Assembly: GCF_001618955.1 (NCBI RefSeq)
Contig: NZ_LVYV01000053.1
Coordinates: forward strand, 1-64,000
Direction of reading: 5' to 3'
Source of the DNA: Tardiphaga robiniae
GTDB lineage: Bacteria; Pseudomonadota; Alphaproteobacteria; Rhizobiales; Xanthobacteraceae
Length of the DNA stretch: 64,000 nucleotides
Shown: positions 57,069-64,000 of the stretch, piece by piece
How positions within the stretch are numbered: position 1 is the first letter of the stretch
Layout: each line of letters begins with the position of its first letter
Translations under genes and position numbers: made by a program
The notes under the pieces: generated by a model
Told to the model about the DNA's origin: nothing
Databases searched by the model: none
What the model saw: only the letters and a program-made list of their open reading frames with translations

Positions 57069-58199
57069 ATGACCGATGATACGCGCCATCCTACCTCCCT
57101 CCCGCATACCGGCCTTACCCGACGCTCGGCGCTTAAGGCCGCCGCCGGGCTCGCCGTTGCCGGCGCCACGACACGTTTAGCAGCGCCGGCACTCGCGCAG
57201 GCCGCTCGGCCCGTCAAGCTGACGCTGCCGTGGCTGGCCAACGGCTCGACGCTGTTCACTTACGTCGCCAAGAACCAGGGCTTCTTCAAGAAGCGCGGCA
57301 TCGACATCACGATCAGCCGCGGCTTCGGCTCGGTGGCAGCCGCTCAAGCGGTCGGCGCCGGCGAGTTCGATTTCGGCTTTATCTTCGCCGGCGGTACCAT
57401 TCTCGGCGCCGCCCGCGGCCTTCCGCTAGTAGCGGTATCGACGCTTGGCTACGACGCGACGATGGGTATCGCCCTGCGCGGCGACAGCCCAATCAAGACG
57501 GCGAAGGATTTGCAGGGCAAGAAGATCGGCACCGTGCCGACCTCCGCGGAGTCGCCGTACTGGCCTGCGTTCGCGCGCAAGGCCGGGATCGATACCGGTG
57601 CCGTCACCATGGTCCAGATGGACAACCGGGTGCTTGAGCAGAGCCTGGTCAACAAGCAGGTCGATGCCATCACCGCGATCGGCACGTCCAGCATCCCCGT
57701 GATCATGGCCATGAAGGAGCCATGCCGTTTCATGCTGTGGAGCACGGCGGGCATCACGCTCTATGCCGGCCAAGTGGTGACGCGGCAGGATGTGTTCGCC
57801 AAGGACAAGGAACTGTGTCGCGCCGTCAACGACGCGCTGACGGAGGGATTGGCCTACGCGCTGAAGGATCCGGAAGCCGGCGTCGATATCTTCCTCAAGG
57901 AAATTCCGGAAATGGGCATCACCGCGGGCGGGAAGGAAAACGCCAGAATCTCGCAGGGTTTAATGCACTACACCGTAATTTCGAAAGAAGCCGAAACGCA
58001 GTCGATCGGCTATACCGACATGGCGAAGGCCAGCGAAATGGTCGACATGGTGATGGAATTCGGCGCGCCGAAGGATGCCAAGAAGCCGGTGGTCAGCGAG
58101 TTGTTCACCAACGAGCTGGTGGGTTCGGTGAAGTTCTCGCCGGAGGAATGGGCGAAGGTGAAGAAGAACGTCGCCGAATACGCCGCGATCCTCGGCTGA
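57069..58199 (+). CDS. NMT1/SsuA-type ABC substrate-binding protein
   Basis: The 376-residue protein has a twin-arginine-like signal (GLTRRSALKAAAGLAVAGATT) with cleavage near ALAQA. The mature NMT1/THI5-like fold shows LPWLANGSTLFTYVAKNQGFFKKRGIDITIS, a SAESPYWPAFARKAGI helix and an EFDFGFIFAGG early loop. Such proteins bind thiamine precursors, taurine, nitrate or pyrimidine-like ligands. It is followed by its ATPase (4-nt gap) and permease, so this is the binding unit of a complete importer. Clustering with rutB-like genes suggests a heterocyclic or ureido ligand. Confidence 0.88.
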   Translation: MTDDTRHPTSLPHTGLTRRSALKAAAGLAVAGATTRLAAPALAQAARPVKLTLPWLANGSTLFTYVAKNQGFFKKRGIDITISRGFGSVAAAQAVGAGEFDFGFIFAGGTILGAARGLPLVAVSTLGYDATMGIALRGDSPIKTAKDLQGKKIGTVPTSAESPYWPAFARKAGIDTGAVTMVQMDNRVLEQSLVNKQVDAITAIGTSSIPVIMAMKEPCRFMLWSTAGITLYAGQVVTRQDVFAKDKELCRAVNDALTEGLAYALKDPEAGVDIFLKEIPEMGITAGGKENARISQGLMHYTVISKEAETQSIGYTDMAKASEMVDMVMEFGAPKDAKKPVVSELFTNELVGSVKFSPEEWAKVKKNVAEYAAILG

Positions 58200-58203
58200 T
58201 CGC

Positions 58204-58988
<785 letters not shown>

Positions 58989-58992
<4 letters not shown>

Positions 58993-59840
58993 ACGGGATT
59001 GTAAACAATTCAGATCTGGCGCCGACGAGCGCGGCTTCCGCGCGGGCACCCCTGCCGGCGCCGAGTCGGCCGTCGCGCCTCGGCGTGCTGCGCGGGCAGG
59101 CCCGCTTGGTCGTGCTGCCGGTCATCGCCGCGGCGCTGGTGATCACGGGCTGGGAAGCCGTGGTCCGCATCAAGCAGATCCCCAACACGCTGCTGCCCGC
59201 GCCGTCCGCGGTGGCGATCCGTCTGACGGAGACGTTGCCGTTTCTGCTCGGCCAGGCCGTGCCGACGACGCTGGAAACCATCGCCAGCTTTCTGATCTCG
59301 ATGGTGCTCGGTATCAGCCTCGCGGTGCTGATCTGCAAGTCGCGGCTGATGCGCGACGCGCTGTATCCGAACATCGTGCTGTTCCAGTTGATTCCGAAGA
59401 TCGCGCTGGCGCCGCTGTTCATCGTCTGGCTCGGCATTGGCAGCACGTCGCGCATCACCTTCGGCGTGTTCATCTCGTTCTTTCCGGTGGTGGTAGCGAC
59501 GCTGACCGGCCTGATGTCGGTCGACCGCGACCTGCTGCGGCTGTGCAAGGCCGTCGGCGCGGACGAGTCGCGGATCTATGCCAAGGTCCGGTTTCCCGCG
59601 GCCGTGCCGCATCTGTTTTCCGGACTGAAGATCGCCATCACCTTCGCCATGATCGGCGTCATCGTCGGCGAATTCATCACCGCGCAGGCCGGGCTCGGCT
59701 ACATGATCCTGTTCGCGGCCTCGCAGGCCGAGATGACGCTGATCTTCGCGTCGATTGTCGTGCTCTGCGTGATCGGTCTCGTTCTCTACGGGATTATCGT
59801 CATGGCCGAAGCCCTGGCGCTCAAGAAGTATGGAGCCTGA
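58989..59840 (+). CDS. ABC transporter permease (SsuC/TauC type)
   Basis: GTG 58989 overlaps the ATPase stop. The 283-residue inner-membrane protein has about six transmembrane segments. The EAA-loop region reads CKAVGADESRIYAKVRFPAAVPHLFSGLKIAI. Other family strings are PKIALAPLFIVWLGIGSTSRI and FAMIGVIVGEFI. A hydrophilic N-terminus of about 40 residues precedes TM1. It completes a three-gene importer and is followed after 3 nt by rutB. Confidence 0.92.
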
Positions 59841-59843
59841 TCG

Positions 59844-60569
59844 ATGGACTCATCCAGCCCGGCCATCGTCCTGTCGCACGCCGCGGATGCCGTGACGATC
59901 ACGGCTGAACCGGAGAGCCTGACCATCGGCCTGGCGACCACGGCGCTGGTCGTGGTCGACATGCAGAATGCCTATCTGTCCAAGAGCGGCTATCTCGACC
60001 GCGTCGGTTTCGACGTCTCGACCAGTGCGCCGGTGATCGACAAGGCGGCAGCCGTTCTGGCGGCCGCGCGCGGTGCCGGCATGTTCGTCATCCATCTGCA
60101 GAACGGCTTCGACGCGCTGCAGACAGAAGCCGGCGGGCCGACGTCACCTGTCTGGCACAAGTCGAACGCGCTGAAATACATGCGCGCCAATCCGGCCGAG
60201 CGCGGCAAACTGATCACCCATGGCACCTGGGACCATGACTTCGTCGAGCCGATGCGCCCCGTCGCGGGCGAGGCGGTGATTGCCAAGGCGCGCTACAGCG
60301 GCTTTGCCGGCACCCACCTCGAACAACTGTTGCGTGCGCGCGGCATCACCACCATCGTGCTGGTCGGCGTCAACACCAATGTCTGCGTCGAAGCCACCCT
60401 GCGCGATGCCTATCATCGCGAATTCTTCGCGCTGATGCTTCCGGACGCCACCTTGCAGGCCGGATCCAATTCGATCTTCGAGGCAACGGTGTTCAATGTC
60501 ACTCGCTTCTTCGGCTGGGTGACCTCAAGCGAAAAAATGATTGCCGCACTGGCGGCCTTACCCAAATGA
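59844..60569 (+). CDS. RutB-like ureidoacrylate amidohydrolase (isochorismatase family)
   Basis: The 241-residue protein has the cysteine-hydrolase triad Asp39 (VVVDMQNAY), Lys148 (IAKARYSGF) and Cys181 (NTNVCVEATLRD). Beyond the triad it shares long RutB-specific strings: GYLDRVGFDVST, QNGFDALQTEAGGPTSPVWHKSNAL, and RFFGWVTSSE. RutB cleaves ureidoacrylate (or its peracid) to release ammonia and CO2 in uracil breakdown. No RutA, RutE or RutF is within reach, so the physiological substrate may be another carbamoyl or ureido compound. It overlaps the next gene by ATGA. Confidence 0.85.
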   Translation: MDSSSPAIVLSHAADAVTITAEPESLTIGLATTALVVVDMQNAYLSKSGYLDRVGFDVSTSAPVIDKAAAVLAAARGAGMFVIHLQNGFDALQTEAGGPTSPVWHKSNALKYMRANPAERGKLITHGTWDHDFVEPMRPVAGEAVIAKARYSGFAGTHLEQLLRARGITTIVLVGVNTNVCVEATLRDAYHREFFALMLPDATLQAGSNSIFEATVFNVTRFFGWVTSSEKMIAALAALPK

Positions 60570-61369
60570 GCATGACAATGCCGGATTTTCTCGATCGTCC
60601 CGACGGGCGCCTGGCCTACGAGGTCAATGGCAGCGGCCCGCCGCTGTTGCTGGTAACGGGGCTGGGCGGATCGCGGCGCTACTGGGCGAACGTGGTTCCG
60701 GCGCTGGCGCACGAATTCACCGTGATCACCCACGACCACATGGGCATCGGCGACAGCCAGGGCAACCGCATCGCGCACACGGTGGAAGCCCTGACCGATG
60801 ACGTCGTGGCGCTGATGGACCACCTCGGACTTCCGCGGGCCAACCTGCTCGGTCATTCGACCGGCGCCGCCGTCGGTCAGATCCTGGCCCAGGATCATCC
60901 ACAGCGGTTGCTCAAGCTGGTGCTATCTGCCGGATGGGCCGGTCCAGATCCTTATTTTGAACTGTGCTTCGAAGCCCGAAAATCACTGTTGCTGGGATCT
61001 GGCATCGCCGCCTACCAGCGCTCCTCCGCCATATTCCTGTACCCGCCGTCCTGGATCAGCGCGGATGCCGCGCGTCTTGAAGCGTTGCTGGCCGGCTTCA
61101 TCGCGTCGACGCCCCCGGCCGATGTGCTTGCCGCCCGCATCGACATGATCATGGCGTTTAACCGCCGCGCGCGCCGGCAGGAGATCGCCGCACCGACCCT
61201 GGTGATCTGCGCCGCAGACGACCAGTTGACGCCGATGCATCTTTCCGAGGAGCTTGCCGCCGGCATCCCGCAATCACGGCTGGTGCGCCTCGCCTGGGGC
61301 GGCCATGCCTCATCGCAGACCGCTCCGGAAGACTTTCTGAACGCTGTGCTCGAGTTCTTGCGAACTTGA
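60566..61369 (+). CDS. RutD-like alpha/beta hydrolase
   Basis: The 267-residue alpha/beta hydrolase has nucleophile Ser98 (LLGHSTGA), Asp219 (ICAADDQLTP) and His247 (WGGHASS). LVTGLGGSRRYW near the oxyanion hole and SSAIFLYPPSWIS in the cap resemble RutD, which speeds hydrolysis of aminoacrylate to malonic semialdehyde. NicD, the N-formylmaleamate deformylase, has a similar fold and is the main alternative. ATG overlaps the rutB stop. It ends 100 bp before the convergent tcuB stop. Confidence 0.78.
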   Translation: MSMTMPDFLDRPDGRLAYEVNGSGPPLLLVTGLGGSRRYWANVVPALAHEFTVITHDHMGIGDSQGNRIAHTVEALTDDVVALMDHLGLPRANLLGHSTGAAVGQILAQDHPQRLLKLVLSAGWAGPDPYFELCFEARKSLLLGSGIAAYQRSSAIFLYPPSWISADAARLEALLAGFIASTPPADVLAARIDMIMAFNRRARRQEIAAPTLVICAADDQLTPMHLSEELAAGIPQSRLVRLAWGGHASSQTAPEDFLNAVLEFLRT

Positions 61370-61469
61370 TTGACATTCTCGATCCGAAAAACGCGGTCGC
61401 AAGGGATCCCAACGATTGGCGGCTTTGCGCCAGCAGCTGACATTCAGTGAGCATGTTCAGGGATGCTGC

Positions 61470-62681
61470 CTACTCGCCCCCGAGCCCCAGCCGGTTCGGC
61501 ATCCGCTTCTCGACATTGAATTTCAAAAGCGCGGCAGACCGAAAGATGCCGTGGGCGAACTTGCCGTAAGGCAATGTCAGGAACAGCGCCATCACGGTGC
61601 CGAGATGGATCGCAAGCCATAGCGCCATGAAGCGCGTGTCGCGCAGCAGTAGCAGCGCAAAGCCGGTGGCGCTGACCAGCAGCAGCAGCATGATGAAGCC
61701 GCGGTCCATGGCATTCTGCTTGCTGTCGGCGCGTAGCGCATCGCGCTTGAGATTGAGCCACAGCAGTCCGATCGGACCGATGATGAGACCGATGCCGCCG
61801 AGCGAGCCGAGAATGACAGGTGCGCTGGTGAAGGCGTAGGGCGCGTGGAGATTCCACAGATAGTGATACAGCGTCGCCACGCAGGTTGCCGCGAAGCACA
61901 ACAGGAATCCGCACAGCGTGAAATGGTGGAAGCGCCGTCGCCACAGCGTAAAATTATCATCTCCTTCGTTGCAACCGTCGCCATGCCCACCGCCGAGATA
62001 GCGCATCCGCGCCACGTCAGTGATGGCTTCGGCCACAGCCGGCATCCGCGCTCTGGCGGCCGCGGCGATATCGGCGGGATTGCCGTCTTTGGTCGGCGAC
62101 ACCTCGCGCCAGAATTTGACCACGCCGATCGCGAGCGCCAGCATCGCGAACAGGAACACGACGCCGAACAGCAGCGCCAAGAAGTTGTGCGGGAAGATCG
62201 CGTAGAAATTCCCGGCCAACGGTTCGTGGATCAAGCGGCCGTTCATCGCGATCGCCAGGATCATGAACAGCGCGAGACCGCCCGAGAGCGCGAAGGCGAC
62301 CGTCAGTCCGGCGCGCTCATAGAGACGACCGAAAGCGCGCGGCCACGCATAGTCCTGATAAGTGCGCACGCGCACCTTGGCCATCGCCTGCGGGACATTG
62401 ACTGCAAATTCATGCGGCGGCGCATATTGGCAAGCGTAAAGGCAGGAACCGCAGTTATGACAGAGATTCGCAAGGTAATGCGTATCGGCCTTTTTGAATT
62501 CGAGCCGCCGCGTCATCGCCGGGAACACCGCGCAAAATCCCTCGCAATAACGGCACGCGTTGCAGATCTGCATGACGCGTGCGATCTCGGCCTCGCCGGC
62601 GGTGAGCGCATCGGCGAAACTGACGCCGCCCTCGCAGGCGCCGCCGGCGACGGGCGCTTCCAGATCAGTGACCGGCGGCAT
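61470..62681 (-). CDS. TcuB, iron-sulfur membrane protein re-oxidising TcuA
   Basis: The ATG at 62681, behind GAGGAG, lies 17 nt inside the end of tcuA. The 403-residue protein starts with two [4Fe-4S] sets ([12 protein letters not shown] and [14 protein letters not shown]) and continues with about six transmembrane segments typical of CitB/TcuB (for example [21 protein letters not shown], and [24 protein letters not shown]). TcuB passes electrons from reduced TcuA flavin to the quinone pool during tricarballylate oxidation to cis-aconitate. The family is also called CitB. A TctC-type carboxylate binding protein is 12 kb away and may be unrelated. Confidence 0.9.
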   Translation of the reverse strand: MPPVTDLEAPVAGGACEGGVSFADALTAGEAEIARVMQICNACRYCEGFCAVFPAMTRRLEFKKADTHYLANLCHNCGSCLYACQYAPPHEFAVNVPQAMAKVRVRTYQDYAWPRAFGRLYERAGLTVAFALSGGLALFMILAIAMNGRLIHEPLAGNFYAIFPHNFLALLFGVVFLFAMLALAIGVVKFWREVSPTKDGNPADIAAAARARMPAVAEAITDVARMRYLGGGHGDGCNEGDDNFTLWRRRFHHFTLCGFLLCFAATCVATLYHYLWNLHAPYAFTSAPVILGSLGGIGLIIGPIGLLWLNLKRDALRADSKQNAMDRGFIMLLLLVSATGFALLLLRDTRFMALWLAIHLGTVMALFLTLPYGKFAHGIFRSAALLKFNVEKRMPNRLGLGGE

Positions 62682-64000
62682 AGTCGAGCTCCTCGTGGAA
62701 TGTGGGATGGCGATGCCCAGCGCTCGCCGCGGCATTGACGCCGGCGATGCGGCCGAACGCCGTGCCGATGCTCATGCCGACGCCGGCGGTGTAGCCCTTG
62801 CCGAGCACATTGCCGGCGACCATCTCGCCGGCGGCAAACAGATTGGTGCTGGCGACGTCGTTGAAGCGGCAGGCCGCCGTGGCATCGGTCTTCATGCCGA
62901 GATAGGTGAAGGTGATGCCGGGCTTGAGCGGATAGGCATAGAATGGCGGCGTGTCGATCACACGGGCCCAGTGGGTCTTGGCCGGGGTGAGGCCGTCGGT
63001 GCGGCAATCGTCGAGCGCGGTGTGATCGAAGGTACCGGGACGGCAGGCCGCGTTATACGCCGACAGGGTCTCCATGAAGACCCCAGGATCGACGCCGATC
63101 TTCACCGCGAGTTCATCCAGCGTATTGGCCTTGGTGCCGTCGAACACCGGCGGCATAAAGCGGCCGATCGCCTTCTGGTCGATGATCGACCATGCGGTCT
63201 GACCGGGCTGCTGGGCGACGAGGCGGCCCCAGATCGCATAGCGCTTCGGCCAGAAATCCTCGCCCTCGTCATAGAAGCGCCTGGCCTCGCGATTGACGAC
63301 GACGCCGAGCGAGACGCAATCGATCCGCGTGCAGATGCCGCCATCATAGAGCGGCGCGCGCGCATCGATGGCGACGCAATGCGCCTGCGTGGGATCGCCG
63401 ATGGTATCGGCGCCGGCATCGATCATGAACTTCAGCAACACACCCTGATTGAAGCGGGTGCCGCGGATCAGGAAGTTCTCCGCGGTCCATTCACCGCGCT
63501 CGTTCTGCCCCCAGGCCTCGCGCTGCCATTCCAGATTCGATTCGAAGCCACCGCAGCCGAGCACGCAACTTTTTGCGGTGATGCGCTCGCCACTCTCGGT
63601 GATCGCGGCGACAAACGCGCCATCCTTCAGCTTGAGACTCTTCACAGGCATATCGTAGCGGATCGCGATACCCAGCGCCTCGGCGCTGCGATAATACGCA
63701 TTCACCAGCGCCTTGCCGCCCCCCATGAAGAACGCATTGGTGCGCGCCACATGCAGCGCGCCCGACAAAGGCGGCTGGAAATGCACGCCGTGCTTGCTCA
63801 TCCATGGCCGGCAGCGCGACGAGTGCCGGATCACCATCCGCGCCAGTGGCTCGTCAGTCATGCCGCCTGTGACCTTCAAGAGGTCCTGCCAATACTCTTC
63901 CTCGGGATAGGCTTCGACCAGCACGTCCTGCGGTTCGTCATGCATGCAACGCAGATTGCGCACATGCATGGAATTGCCGCCGCGCCATTCCTTCGGCGCG
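62665..64000 (-). CDS. TcuA, FAD-dependent tricarballylate dehydrogenase (5' end beyond window)
   Basis: The frame stays open to the window edge, reading [15 protein letters not shown] before the first internal ATG at 63969, so the FAD Rossmann start lies outside. The visible about 445 residues match TcuA: RGGN-x-x-H-x-RNLRC, [52 protein letters not shown] and the FAD-site end [30 protein letters not shown]. The family belongs to the fumarate reductase flavoprotein group. It overlaps tcuB by 17 nt. The full protein is usually about 465-470 residues. Confidence 0.9.
   Translation of the reverse strand, partial: APKEWRGGNSMHVRNLRCMHDEPQDVLVEAYPEEEYWQDLLKVTGGMTDEPLARMVIRHSSRCRPWMSKHGVHFQPPLSGALHVARTNAFFMGGGKALVNAYYRSAEALGIAIRYDMPVKSLKLKDGAFVAAITESGERITAKSCVLGCGGFESNLEWQREAWGQNERGEWTAENFLIRGTRFNQGVLLKFMIDAGADTIGDPTQAHCVAIDARAPLYDGGICTRIDCVSLGVVVNREARRFYDEGEDFWPKRYAIWGRLVAQQPGQTAWSIIDQKAIGRFMPPVFDGTKANTLDELAVKIGVDPGVFMETLSAYNAACRPGTFDHTALDDCRTDGLTPAKTHWARVIDTPPFYAYPLKPGITFTYLGMKTDATAACRFNDVASTNLFAAGEMVAGNVLGKGYTAGVGMSIGTAFGRIAGVNAAASAGHRHPTFHEELDYAAGH

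Overview
This GC-rich window reads as chromosomal DNA of an alphaproteobacterium of the Bradyrhizobium / Rhodopseudomonas / Tardiphaga / Afipia group (Nitrobacteraceae). The signs are a pqqABCDE operon, a fused transaldolase-phosphoglucose isomerase, a PHA-system protein, several families of palindromic intergenic repeats typical of these genomes, and GGAAC-N16-CGTT promoters of the alphaproteobacterial general stress sigma factor EcfG. Coding density is high and many adjacent genes are coupled by ATGA or GTGA overlaps.

Layout. (1) 0.2-9.6 kb: a dihaem cytochrome c and a periplasmic PQQ-type sugar (sorbosone/glucose) dehydrogenase on the minus strand, then pqqABCDE on the plus strand. A terminator-like hairpin lies between pqqA and pqqB, and a prolyl-iminopeptidase-like gene overlaps pqqE. 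Small conserved proteins follow. (2) 9.8-17.4 kb: a hexose-phosphate/gluconate operon (tal-pgi, gnd, zwf, pgl, gntK and a HAD phosphatase). (3) 17.5-35.6 kb: an alpha-glucan/trehalose block. GH15 and malQ are on the minus strand; glgE, treS-maltokinase, glgB, glgX, treZ and treY are on the plus strand. It encodes both trehalose-to-glucan (TreS-Mak-GlgE-GlgB) and glucan-to-trehalose (GlgX-TreY-TreZ). (4) 35.8-41.3 kb: stress and DNA-repair genes, with ligD and ku divergent from overlapping EcfG-type promoters, a Lys-rich DNA-binding-like protein, and small proteins. (5) 41.3-50.1 kb: mixed metabolism and transport. It holds a DapA-fold protein lacking both the catalytic Tyr and the catalytic Lys, an OFA-type MFS transporter, TusA, MobA, three orphan solute-binding proteins of three transporter classes, a DUF1328 protein and a CAU-anticodon tRNA. 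(6) 50.2-51 kb: a decayed stretch with a PaaX-like remnant. (7) 51-61.4 kb: an apparent catabolic island. On the minus strand are TetR, a fused [2Fe-2S]/molybdopterin hydroxylase and its FAD subunit. Divergent from them are a cysteine-less Asp/Glu-racemase-fold protein, a RidA protein, an NMT1-type ABC importer, a RutB-like amidohydrolase and a RutD-like hydrolase. (8) 61.5-64 kb: tcuB and the window-truncated tcuA for tricarballylate oxidation.

How parts work together. PQQ made by pqqABCDE would serve the neighbouring dehydrogenase, with the dihaem cytochrome as a possible electron acceptor; gluconokinase and the pentose-phosphate enzymes could take up gluconate. The trehalose block, ligD/ku and two small membrane-protein genes share EcfG-type promoters, which points to one general-stress regulon for osmoprotectant cycling and double-strand-break repair. 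The strongest candidate for an undescribed system is the 51-61.4 kb cluster. It combines a molybdenum hydroxylase with two hydrolases resembling pyrimidine-degradation enzymes but has no RutA ring-opening oxygenase in view, so it probably degrades another N-heterocycle or ureido compound. All functions are read from sequence motifs and family knowledge; no database search was run.
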